DNA of 64,000 nt from Runella aurantiaca (GTDB taxonomy: Bacteria; Bacteroidota; Bacteroidia; Cytophagales; Spirosomataceae): positions 310,001 to 374,000 of the forward strand of contig NZ_QPIW01000002.1 of assembly GCF_003339505.1 (NCBI RefSeq), given 5' to 3'. Within the stretch, counting starts at the first letter, position 1. The number at the start of each line of letters is the position of its first letter. The translations under genes were made by a program, and so were the position numbers. The notes below the pieces were generated by a model. That model saw only the letters and a list, made by a program, of their open reading frames with translations, searched no databases and was not told the DNA's origin. Below are positions 1-8,667 of the stretch, one piece after another.

Positions 1-2
1 AT

Positions 3-57
3 TGAATTGCTCCGCCCTGAATTGCTCCGCCCTGAATTGCTCCGCCCTTTAGGGCGG
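3..57. repeat. Three 15-bp direct repeats ending in a hairpin
   Basis: The unit TGAATTGCTCCGCCC occurs three times head to tail (3-17, 18-32, 33-47). The last copy runs into an inverted repeat, CCGCCCT at 42-48 and AGGGCGG at 51-57. The array may extend beyond the left edge of the window. It lies upstream of the GH2 gene. Its function is unknown; it resembles a small dispersed intergenic repeat. Confidence 0.85.
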
Positions 58-120
58 TGAAAGAAGAAAATAAACTGTAAAGAGTAGGCTTTAGCCCTGA
101 CAATCAATTAAAAAACCTCT

Positions 121-2130
121 ATGAAATTAAGTGCTTTATTCTTTCTTGTTTCTATTACTGCTTTTGGACAATACACCCTTCGGCAGTCGGAGGCTATTCC
201 GCTGCACGGACAGTGGTCGTTTGCCATGGATACCCGCGAAGTGGGTGCGGCAAGAGGTTGGTATAAAGATAGTTACAATGTGAACGGTTTGGACAAAGTA
301 ACCGTACCCCATTGCTTTTCGGTTGACCCGCGTTATCAATTTTATACGGGAACGGTGTGGTATCGGAAGTCATTCCCTTGGCAACCTCAGGCGGGAAAGC
401 GGGTCATTTTACATTTTGACGCAGCTTATTATAAATCGGAAGTTTGGCTCAACAACCAAAAAGTAGGCACGCACGAAGGCGGCTATACGCCTTTCGATTT
501 TGATATTACCGACTTCCTGAAATCAGGTGATAACGTTTTGGCTATTTCTATTAACAACGATACGTGGCAAACCGGCTCCATTCCGGGCGCGAAAGACAAT
601 GGAAATGCCAACGACCCATTTCCGGGTTGGATCAACTACGGAGGTCTGATTCGGCCTGTGTATTTGACCACGGAATCGGAAGTCTATTTGGAAAATCTGA
701 AAGTGGAAGCTATGCCTGATTTGGCCAAAGGCACAGCCCATGTGCGCCTCAAAGCCCGCGTTCGCAATGCATCGAAACAGGATGTTACGCCCAAATTGAC
801 AACGGTGATTTCATTGGAAAATCAACCCTTAAAATTGATTTGGAAAACATCTTCATCGTCTATTGCCGCCGGACAAACGGCGATTTTGGAAGCAGAAGCT
901 TCGCTGAAGACAACCGAAGTGAAATTATGGAATCTCGACGAACCTACCTTATATCAACTTCAGGCTTCTATCAACGGTGATACGCTGTCGACGAATTTCG
1001 GCATTCGGAAAGTGGAAGTACAGAATGCACAATTGTTACTCAATGGTCAACCGATTCGTTTGGCGGGCGGAAATCGAGTCGTTGATTATCCCGGATTAGG
1101 CTCTCTTGAGCCGGATTGGTTGGTCGAGAAAGACTTTCGACTAATGAAAGAAGCGGGAATGGAATTTCACCGCCTGACCCACTATACTCCGAGTGAGACT
1201 TTTTACGATTTAGCCGACCGCTACGGAATGCTCATCATTACCGAGCCGGGAAACTGGCAACTTACGCCTGCCCAAATGGACAATGACACCATTCGCCGCA
1301 AATTTCAGCAGCAGTTTCGGGAAATGATGGAGCGCGACTGGAATCACCCGAGCGTGATTGCGTACAGTGTGGGCAATGAGTATTTGTCTGAGACCCCATC
1401 GGGTCAACGTTGGACCAAAGACATGATGATTTATGGACGTAGTCTTGACCCTACACGTTTGTACACCTTTGCGTCCATGCGCCTCAATATCTTGCCCGCG
1501 AAACCCGAAGACGAAGCAACCCAATACTGTGATTTTGTTTCCACCAACACCTACGGAAATCACGCCAAAGTATTTGACCATATTCACGCGCTGTATCCAG
1601 ATAAACCTATTTTGATCAGCGAGTGGGGAACCCGCGCCGATAATGCGGCAGGCGAAGTGGGTCAAGTGTCTCATTTAGAAAGTGTAATAGCTGAAATTAG
1701 AAAGCGACCTTACATTGTCGGCGCTTCGTGGTGGTCGTATAATGATTACCAAAGTAGGCACGTAGGAACGGCCGCCAATGGCTATCGGCCGTGGGGATTG
1801 GTGGGACCCGAACGTAATCAACGACCATTGTATGCCGCCCATCGCCGCGAAATGTCGCCTGTTACACTCGAAAAAGTAAGCTATCAGGCAGGTGGTCAGG
1901 GGCAACATCAATTGGTGATTCGAGTAAAAGCCCGGAATGATTTTCCTGCGTATGCCATTAAAAAATACGTGCTTAAAACCGACGGAAATACGGTCGTAAT
2001 TCCTGATTTACAGCCTGGTCAAAGCATGGAAATCAAGGTTCCTGTACGTGGGTTTGAGAAAAATATAACATTGGAAATACTGAAACCTACAGGCTTTTCG
2101 GTGGTTACCGAAACGTTTGAATTGAAATAA
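121..2130 (+). CDS. Secreted glycoside hydrolase family 2 protein (beta-galactosidase/beta-glucuronidase type)
   Basis: This 669-residue protein hydrolyses a terminal beta-linked sugar, probably in the periplasm or at the cell surface. Residues 1-17 form a signal peptide ending in AFGQ. The usual GH2 order follows: a jelly-roll sugar-binding domain (about 25-185), an immunoglobulin-like domain (about 190-295) and a TIM barrel (about 300-590). The acid/base glutamate is E420 in VGNEYLSE and the nucleophile is E501 in ISEWG. A C-terminal beta domain follows. The substrate cannot be told from sequence; beta-galactosidase, beta-glucuronidase and beta-mannosidase are all possible. The last five codons and the stop lie inside the first copy of an 86-bp tandem duplication. 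An FAD oxidoreductase follows on the same strand. Confidence 0.9.
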   Translation: MKLSALFFLVSITAFGQYTLRQSEAIPLHGQWSFAMDTREVGAARGWYKDSYNVNGLDKVTVPHCFSVDPRYQFYTGTVWYRKSFPWQPQAGKRVILHFDAAYYKSEVWLNNQKVGTHEGGYTPFDFDITDFLKSGDNVLAISINNDTWQTGSIPGAKDNGNANDPFPGWINYGGLIRPVYLTTESEVYLENLKVEAMPDLAKGTAHVRLKARVRNASKQDVTPKLTTVISLENQPLKLIWKTSSSSIAAGQTAILEAEASLKTTEVKLWNLDEPTLYQLQASINGDTLSTNFGIRKVEVQNAQLLLNGQPIRLAGGNRVVDYPGLGSLEPDWLVEKDFRLMKEAGMEFHRLTHYTPSETFYDLADRYGMLIITEPGNWQLTPAQMDNDTIRRKFQQQFREMMERDWNHPSVIAYSVGNEYLSETPSGQRWTKDMMIYGRSLDPTRLYTFASMRLNILPAKPEDEATQYCDFVSTNTYGNHAKVFDHIHALYPDKPILISEWGTRADNAAGEVGQVSHLESVIAEIRKRPYIVGASWWSYNDYQSRHVGTAANGYRPWGLVGPERNQRPLYAAHRREMSPVTLEKVSYQAGGQGQHQLVIRVKARNDFPAYAIKKYVLKTDGNTVVIPDLQPGQSMEIKVPVRGFEKNITLEILKPTGFSVVTETFELK

Positions 2131-2287
2131 GCAGACTTTCCAAGTCTTTGAGACGGGCTGCTCAAGCGGGGGCGCCCAGACTTGGAAAGTCTAAACAGCA
2201 ATTTGAATTGAAATAAGCAGACTTTCCAAGTCTTTGAGATGGGGCTGCCTAAGCGGGGGCGCCCAGACTTGGAAAGTCTAAACAGCA
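2116..2287. repeat. 86-bp tandem duplication carrying a long inverted repeat
   Basis: Two copies (2116-2201 and 2202-2287) differ at only a few bases. Each starts with the last codons and stop codon of the GH2 gene (TTTGAATTGAAATAA). Each then holds the perfect 15-bp arms AGACTTTCCAAGTCT and AGACTTGGAAAGTCT around a GC-rich centre. Copy one supplies the real stop codon; the copied gene end in copy two is not translated. The arms would fold into a strong hairpin and may act as a terminator or a REP-like element. Confidence 0.9.
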
Positions 2288-2327
2288 TAAAGAATACGAT
2301 TAATACGAATTTTTGAAAGAAATTGGG

Positions 2328-4640
2328 ATGATTAAAGCAGAAGCAACAGGCAAAAGATTGCCTAAAAGTGTCACATTAACCGCTGATTTAGCAGTGGTAG
2401 GAGGCGGCTTGGCAGGATTGTGCGGAGCCATTACAGCGGCCCGGGGAGGGATAAAAGTGGTGCTCGTTACCGACCGCCCCGTGTTGGGAGGAAACTCATC
2501 AAGCGAAGTACGATTATGGGTGTTGGGAGCTACCTCGCACATGGGTAACAATAACCGTTGGGCGCGGGAAGGGGGCGTGATTGATGAGTTATTGGTCGAA
2601 AATATGTACCGAAACCCTGACAGCAATCCGCTAATCTTTGATACCATTTTGCTCGAAAAAGTTGTTTCTGAGCCCAATATTACGCTGCTGCTCAATACAT
2701 CGGTTTATGATTTGGATAAATCTTCGCCCGATACCATCTCAAAAGTCTACGCTTTCTGCTCCCAAAATTCCACCCAATATGAGCTTGTCGCCCCGCTTTT
2801 TTGTGATGCGTCGGGGGATGGGATTTTAGGATTTTTGTCGGGGGCTGCTTTTCGGATGGGCGCGGAATCGAAGGAGGAGTTTGGGGAGAAATTTGCGCCA
2901 TCCAAAGAGTACGGCGAATTGTTGGGACACAGCCTTTATTTTTACTCTAAAGATGTTGGCAAACCCATCAACTTTGTGCCGCCGAGTTTTGCGCATGATG
3001 TCACCCAAAAAGTACCTAAATTCCGCTCGTTCAACACGCAGGAGTTTGGCTGCAAACTCTGGTGGATCGAGTACGGCGGGCGTTTGGATACCGTTCACGA
3101 GACCGAAACCATTAAGTGGGAATTGTGGAAAGTAGTCTATGGAGTATGGAATTACATCAAAAACTCGGGCAATTTTCCCGAAGCGGCAAACCTTACTCTG
3201 GAGTGGGTGGGGCATATTCCCGGCAAACGCGAGAGTCGACGATTTGAAGGTGATTATATGCTGATCCAGCAGGATATTGTGGAGCAACGTGCTCATTATG
3301 ATGATGTTGCCTTTGGTGGTTGGTCTATTGATCTGCATCCGTCAGATGGTGTTTTTTCGGAAATCGGTCAATCCAGTTGTAATCAGTGGCACAGCAAAGG
3401 CTTGTACGGAATTCCGTACCGGTGCTTTTATTCCAAAAATATCAATAACCTGTTCATTGCGGGGCGTATCATTTCGGCGAGCCACGTGGCGTTTGGTTCG
3501 TCGCGGGTAATGGCCACAAGCGCCCACGGCGGACAGGTGGTGGGCATGGCGGCGAAAGTATGCATTGAAAAAGGACTGCTGCCGCGTCAACTCTCAGAGA
3601 AGCAGCACATTACGTATCTCCAGCAGGAATTGCTTAAAACGGGGCAGCATATTCCTGCCCTGCGTTTACAGGATGCCCAAGATTTGGTTCAAAAAGCCAC
3701 TGTTTCGGCGAGCAGTGAGTTAGCTTTAGAAGAATTACTGCCTTCAGGAGAGCCGCAACGATTGGCGTTTTCGGTCGCGCAGATGCTGCCGATAGCCAAC
3801 CTCGCCGACGTTAAATTTAAAACCATCCTTCACCCCTACGCCGATGAACCCACCGAGCTGGAAATAGAACTGCGGATTTCGAGTAAGGCCACTAACCATA
3901 CGCCAGATATTATCCTTGAAAAACGGACTATTTCGCTGCAAAAGGGCCGTAATTGCGTGCATTTGGAGTTTGATATTGTTGATGCACTGACGGGAAATCA
4001 AGACTTAGAAAGTTTGGGGTATGCTTTTCTGGTGATTCAAAAAAATGAAAAAGTAAGAATTCACTATTCAGACCAACGTATCACGGGTATTTTGTCGGTA
4101 TTCAACACGATCAATGAAGCGGTTTCCAACTATGGCAAACAAGAACCCGTTGAAGATATTGGCGTAGATACTTTTGAATTTTGGTGTCCGCAACGCCGTC
4201 CGGCGGGAAAAAATTTGGCGCTGAAAGTTGAACCAGCATTTTCTGCTTTTCAAGCAGAAAATATACGCAACGGACTCCAACGACCCACCGGCCAACCCAA
4301 TGCCTGGGTGGCGGATTATACCGATAAAAATCCTTCTTTGCTTTTAGAATGGGCTGAAAAACAGCATATTTCAGAAATCGTTTTGCATTTTGATACGGAT
4401 TTTGATCATCCCATGGAAACCGTATTGATGGCACACCCTGAAAATGAAATGCCGTTTTGCGTAAAAAATGTGCGGATTTTGAACGATAAAAACGAAGTGG
4501 TTGCCCAAATTAAAAACAATCACCAAAGTCAGCGGACGATTGTATTGGAGCACGCCATCGTGACCCAATCGCTTACCATCGAGGTAGAGCATCCTTCGGT
4601 CAATGTTCCAGCGGCGTTGATGGAGGTTCGTTGTTATTAG
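2328..4640 (+). CDS. FAD-dependent oxidoreductase (FAD_oxidored family)
   Basis: This protein of about 770 residues has an N-terminal Rossmann fold with the dinucleotide motif VVGGGLAGLCGAITAA, then ADRP-like sequence LGGNSSSEVR. A second conserved part reads GLYGIPYRCFYSKNINNLFIAGR, typical of PF12831-type flavoproteins. No signal peptide is seen, so it is probably cytoplasmic. The last 200 or so residues have a beta-rich, discoidin-like look. The ATG at 2328 is chosen over a TTG at 2313. It follows the GH2 gene on the same strand. Family members next to glycosidases may oxidise or rearrange sugars or sugar acids, but no substrate is established here. Confidence 0.82.
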   Translation: MIKAEATGKRLPKSVTLTADLAVVGGGLAGLCGAITAARGGIKVVLVTDRPVLGGNSSSEVRLWVLGATSHMGNNNRWAREGGVIDELLVENMYRNPDSNPLIFDTILLEKVVSEPNITLLLNTSVYDLDKSSPDTISKVYAFCSQNSTQYELVAPLFCDASGDGILGFLSGAAFRMGAESKEEFGEKFAPSKEYGELLGHSLYFYSKDVGKPINFVPPSFAHDVTQKVPKFRSFNTQEFGCKLWWIEYGGRLDTVHETETIKWELWKVVYGVWNYIKNSGNFPEAANLTLEWVGHIPGKRESRRFEGDYMLIQQDIVEQRAHYDDVAFGGWSIDLHPSDGVFSEIGQSSCNQWHSKGLYGIPYRCFYSKNINNLFIAGRIISASHVAFGSSRVMATSAHGGQVVGMAAKVCIEKGLLPRQLSEKQHITYLQQELLKTGQHIPALRLQDAQDLVQKATVSASSELALEELLPSGEPQRLAFSVAQMLPIANLADVKFKTILHPYADEPTELEIELRISSKATNHTPDIILEKRTISLQKGRNCVHLEFDIVDALTGNQDLESLGYAFLVIQKNEKVRIHYSDQRITGILSVFNTINEAVSNYGKQEPVEDIGVDTFEFWCPQRRPAGKNLALKVEPAFSAFQAENIRNGLQRPTGQPNAWVADYTDKNPSLLLEWAEKQHISEIVLHFDTDFDHPMETVLMAHPENEMPFCVKNVRILNDKNEVVAQIKNNHQSQRTIVLEHAIVTQSLTIEVEHPSVNVPAALMEVRCY

Positions 4641-4778
4641 GTATTAGGCATGTATTTTTAAATTTTTTGCATAATTTCATAAACAACTTTAAATTTTTAG
4701 AGGTTTGATAGCAAGTGCTTGACTTAATGGGATATAACATATATATTGGTCTTCCATTCAGCCAAAATAACCTCCCTT

Positions 4779-5381
4779 GTGAAGAAACCTCTATTTGTTT
4801 TCGCCCTTATTTTTAGTTCGTTTTCGTTGATTTTTGCCCAGAAAGTTCAAATTGAAACCTCGATGGGTAAGATTGTCGTTGAACTTTACGCCGATAAAGC
4901 CCCGATTACGGTGGCTAATTTTCTGCGCTATGTGGATGAAAAACGCTACGACGGAGGTAAGTTTTACCGCGTCGTACGTATGGATAATCAGTCTACCAGC
5001 CCCGTCAAAATTGAAGTAATCCAAGGAGGACTTCAAAGTGATTCTACTAAAATGCTGCCGCCCATCCCGCAGGAAACAACCAACAAAACGGGTATTCTGC
5101 ACGTGGATGGAGCTATTTCGATGGCGCGTGGGAAGCCCGAAAGCGGAGCTTCCGAATTTTTTATTTGCATTAATGCCCAGCCTGAACTTGACTTTGGAGG
5201 TAAGCGAAACCCCGATGGTCAGGGGTTTGCTGCTTTTGGAAAGGTAGTGAAAGGTATGAAGGTGGTTCGCAAAATTCAGAAGGGAGAAACGGGCCAACCT
5301 GGACCGACCAACGCTTTCTCTAATCCCATGCAATTACTGAAAAATCCCGTCGTAATTACCGCTGTGCGGCGCGTAAAATAG
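4779..5381 (+). CDS. Secreted cyclophilin-type peptidyl-prolyl cis-trans isomerase
   Basis: The protein assists folding by cis-trans isomerisation of X-Pro bonds, here outside the cytoplasm. A GTG start at 4779 is preferred over the TTG at 4746 because it gives a clean signal peptide (MKKPLFVFALIFSSF...FAQK) and a 200-residue protein. The cyclophilin core has VQIETSMGKIVVELY, FYRVVR with the catalytic arginine, IQGGL, SGASEFFICI and GFAAFGKVVKGM. A terminator hairpin follows at once. It may help fold outer-membrane proteins such as the SusC product encoded next, but that link is inference. Confidence 0.9.
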   Translation: MKKPLFVFALIFSSFSLIFAQKVQIETSMGKIVVELYADKAPITVANFLRYVDEKRYDGGKFYRVVRMDNQSTSPVKIEVIQGGLQSDSTKMLPPIPQETTNKTGILHVDGAISMARGKPESGASEFFICINAQPELDFGGKRNPDGQGFAAFGKVVKGMKVVRKIQKGETGQPGPTNAFSNPMQLLKNPVVITAVRRVK

Positions 5382-5384
5382 ACT

Positions 5385-5422
5385 AAAGGTGTCCTAAAAT
5401 CAGCTCGGGATACCTTTTTTTC
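5385..5422 (+). terminator. Rho-independent terminator after the cyclophilin gene
   Basis: Stem AAAGGTGTCC pairs with GGATACCTTT (one G-T wobble) and is followed by a run of eight T residues. It starts just after the cyclophilin stop and separates that gene from the SusC/SusD pair. Confidence 0.8.
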
Positions 5423-5466
5423 GTCGATTACCCATTTTCTGTACACCATAAAAACCAAATCTCCTC

Positions 5467-8400
5467 ATGAAAAGAAGGTTACTTCTGTTAATGTTGTTAG
5501 GCATGTCTATGCTCGGACGAGCGCAGACCAAAACGATTTCGGGGAAAGTTACCTCGCCCGAAAATGAAGGCGTCCCTGGCGTCAATGTTTTAATCAAGGG
5601 AACCAATGTAGGGACGGCAACCAAGGCTGACGGTACCTACCAAATTAGCGTTCCCGACAAATCGGGTACGTTGGTGTTTTCGTTTATCGGTTACAAAACG
5701 GCGGATGTTGAAATTGGAAACCAGTCTACAATAAATATTCAATTGGAGGCTGATTTGGTCAATTTGAACGAAGTAGTTGTAACAGCCAATGCCATTGTGC
5801 GTGAGAAAAAAGAACTGGGCTATGCTGTTTCAACCATCGGCGGCGCTGAACTCGTCAAAGCGCGCGACCCAAATGTGCTCAATTCAATGGCGGGCCGGAT
5901 TGCGGGGGTGCGCATTTCGCAGCAGTCGGGTACGGTGGGTGGTTCTAGCCGCGTTATGATTCGCGGTGCCAACTCCATTTCAAGCTCCAGCGAGCCGCTA
6001 TTTGTGGTAGATGGAATCCCGATTTCAAACTCTTCTTTTAACAACTCCGAAACCGACGTGGTGACGGGTGGGGTAGACGTAGGTAACCGGGCGGGAGATT
6101 TAAACCCCGACGACATTGAAACCATGAACGTGCTGAAAGGGGCGGCGGCGTCGGCTTTGTACGGCTCGCGGGCCCGCAATGGTGTGATTGTGATTACGAC
6201 CAAACGCGGTAAGCAAGGAGCGAAAAAAATGAACGTGACGGTCAACTCATCTTATCGTACCGATAATGTTTTACGGGTTCCTGACCTTCAAACGGAATAC
6301 GCCCAGGGAAATTTAGGAGTTTACAACGCGCAATCGGGTAATGGCTGGGGGCCAAAGATTTCTAGCGTGACGGGACCCGTGAGGGATTACAAAGGCGAAA
6401 CGGTGCAGGGTTTGCAGGCGTATCCGCAAAACTGGAAAAATTTCTTTGTGACAGGTCATACCATGATTAACAGCGTTTCGCTGGACGGTGCTACCGACCA
6501 AGGAGATTATCGTATCGGTTACACCAACTTACGTCAAACGGGTACGGTGCCCGGTTCTGAACTCAACCGCAATACATTTGCCATCAATGCAGGCAAAAAA
6601 ATTTCGGATAAACTGACCTCACGCGCGTGGGTGAACTACGTACGTACCACCAGCGACGGACGCCCTCAGCAAGGCTCAAATACGACCAACATCATCGCTA
6701 CGATTTTGGCAGGTTTGCCCGTGACGGTAGATATTAACGAATTGAGAGATAATCTTTTCGCACCTTCGACGCAGGCGGTTCCCGTAGGTTGGACGGGCGA
6801 TTTGGCACGCTCTATTGACCTCAATGGTGTTCAGAATAACCCTTATTTTGTAACGGCGTTCAACCGTTTTTCCAATACTGTTGACCGTGTATACGGTGGA
6901 ACTAGCCTCAGCTATGATGTGACGCCTTGGTTTAACGTAACGGGGCGCGTGGGTACGGACTTCTTTACCGAAAACCGCCGCGCTGTAACGCGCAAAGGAA
7001 CACGCGGACGCTTAAACGGACAGTTTGAAACCAACGATATTTTTGAACGCGAACTCCAAACGGATATTTTGGGAACGATTTCGCGCAAAATCAATACCAA
7101 CTGGACTTTCAAGGGCATCGTTGGGCATCAGTTTAACCAACGTACCATTCGCCGTTCGCGTTTGTTGTCGGAAGGTTTAAACATTGACCAACTTTATACT
7201 TTTGCCAACGCCCAATCCAACGTGCCGTCCAACTTCTTCAGTCGGCGCGATATTTTTGGAGTGTATGGCGACTTTAGCTTTGATTACAAAAACTATTTGT
7301 TTCTGAACGTAACGGGTAGAAATGACTGGTCTTCAACGCTTCCTGTTAATAACAACTCGTATTTTTATCCATCGGCTAGCGTCTCTTTTGTGTTGACTGA
7401 AGCATTCCCGAATTTAGGAATTGTTAAAAATGACATTTTGAGTTATGCCAAACTGCGCGCCAACTACGCCAATGTAGGTTCGGACGAAGACCCGTACCAA
7501 TTATCGTTTACGTACAACCCACTTACGCAGGCCAGCGATATTTATACCTTCAATATTCTGTATCCTATCGGCGGGGCATCGGCTTTCGGAGCCACCAATA
7601 TTTTGCCGCCTACCAACCTCAAACCACAGCAGCAAACTTCGTATGAATTCGGGGCGGAGTTGAAGTTTTTTGGCGGACGTTTGGGCTTGGATATGACCTA
7701 CTACAAAACCCTCAACTACGACCAAATTATCTCCATTGCCATTCCCCAAACGACGGGTTACTCGGCCAGACGTTTGAACGTGGGCGAGATTTCCAACACA
7801 GGTTTGGAGGCGATGCTGACCGTTACGCCGTTCAAAACCCGTTCTGGCTTTCGTTGGGATGCGGCCTTTAACTTCAACCGAAACATCAACCGCGTAGAAT
7901 CCTTAGCGCCCGGTCTGACCGAATTTATCACCACTTCGGGCGACGGATTCGGGATTTTTGTGGTGGCTCGTCCTGGCGAAACGTTTAGTATTCAGGGCGT
8001 AGGTTGGTTGCGTGACCCGCAGGGAAATATCATCATCAACCCCACAACGGGCTTACGTACGCCTGGCCCACGTAAGGTATTTGGCTCCATTTATCCTGAT
8101 TGGACGTTGGGTATCAACAACTCGTTCTCTTACAAAGGCATTGATTTTAACTTTCTGGTGGATGTGCGCAAGGGCGGTGTAATCAACTCACAAACGGTAA
8201 GTATTGTGCGCGGCAGTGGCTTAGCCGCCGAAACGGCCGTCGACAATCGGACTCCTTTCATTGACCCTGGTGTGATTCGTAACGCCGACGGTACCTTCCG
8301 TCCGAACGATAAACCAGTGGCGAGTATCCAACAATACTGGAGCCAATTGGATAATTCTGTAAGTCCCGAAAATAACATTTTCGACGGTTCTTACACTAAG

Positions 8401-8634
8401 TTACGCGAGGTACGCATTGCGTATAATTTGCCTAAATCGTGGATTAGCAAAACACCTTTCGGTAGTATTGCGTTAGGTATAGAAGGGCGTAATCTTTGGA
8501 TTATCAGTTCGAAAGTGCCGCACATTGACCCCGAAGCCAACGTATTGGGAACGGGCCTCATCGGAGAAGGACTGGAGCGCGGAAGTATCCCGAGCAGTCG
8601 CACTGTGGGTGGTAACTTACGATTTACATTTTAA
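5467..8634 (+). CDS. SusC/RagA-type TonB-dependent outer-membrane transporter
   Basis: This 1055-residue outer-membrane channel imports a nutrient, driven by TonB. Signal peptide 1-19 ends in GRAQ. A carboxypeptidase-regulatory-like domain (about 23-100) contains GVPGVNVLIKGTNVGT. The plug (about 110-240) contains the SusC signature VVDGIPI, DIETMNVLKGAAASALYGS and RARNGVIVITTK. The rest is the 22-strand barrel, ending in a terminal phenylalanine (LRFTF). There is no STN domain, so it is not expected to signal to a FecR protein, unlike the second SusC at 26117-29644. It is followed 33 bp later by its SusD partner. The substrate is unknown. Confidence 0.95.
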   Translation: MKRRLLLLMLLGMSMLGRAQTKTISGKVTSPENEGVPGVNVLIKGTNVGTATKADGTYQISVPDKSGTLVFSFIGYKTADVEIGNQSTINIQLEADLVNLNEVVVTANAIVREKKELGYAVSTIGGAELVKARDPNVLNSMAGRIAGVRISQQSGTVGGSSRVMIRGANSISSSSEPLFVVDGIPISNSSFNNSETDVVTGGVDVGNRAGDLNPDDIETMNVLKGAAASALYGSRARNGVIVITTKRGKQGAKKMNVTVNSSYRTDNVLRVPDLQTEYAQGNLGVYNAQSGNGWGPKISSVTGPVRDYKGETVQGLQAYPQNWKNFFVTGHTMINSVSLDGATDQGDYRIGYTNLRQTGTVPGSELNRNTFAINAGKKISDKLTSRAWVNYVRTTSDGRPQQGSNTTNIIATILAGLPVTVDINELRDNLFAPSTQAVPVGWTGDLARSIDLNGVQNNPYFVTAFNRFSNTVDRVYGGTSLSYDVTPWFNVTGRVGTDFFTENRRAVTRKGTRGRLNGQFETNDIFERELQTDILGTISRKINTNWTFKGIVGHQFNQRTIRRSRLLSEGLNIDQLYTFANAQSNVPSNFFSRRDIFGVYGDFSFDYKNYLFLNVTGRNDWSSTLPVNNNSYFYPSASVSFVLTEAFPNLGIVKNDILSYAKLRANYANVGSDEDPYQLSFTYNPLTQASDIYTFNILYPIGGASAFGATNILPPTNLKPQQQTSYEFGAELKFFGGRLGLDMTYYKTLNYDQIISIAIPQTTGYSARRLNVGEISNTGLEAMLTVTPFKTRSGFRWDAAFNFNRNINRVESLAPGLTEFITTSGDGFGIFVVARPGETFSIQGVGWLRDPQGNIIINPTTGLRTPGPRKVFGSIYPDWTLGINNSFSYKGIDFNFLVDVRKGGVINSQTVSIVRGSGLAAETAVDNRTPFIDPGVIRNADGTFRPNDKPVASIQQYWSQLDNSVSPENNIFDGSYTKLREVRIAYNLPKSWISKTPFGSIALGIEGRNLWIISSKVPHIDPEANVLGTGLIGEGLERGSIPSSRTVGGNLRFTF

Positions 8635-8667
8635 TAAAAATATTCACTTATATCAACTACAACCAAC

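Noticed and set aside
1-57. CRISPR array.
   Set aside because: The 15-base units are directly adjacent with no spacers, so they are simple tandem repeats.
1210-1674. 154-residue minus-strand ORF inside the GH2 gene.
   Set aside because: It lies fully antisense to conserved GH2 catalytic regions and has no domain signs; an antisense shadow.
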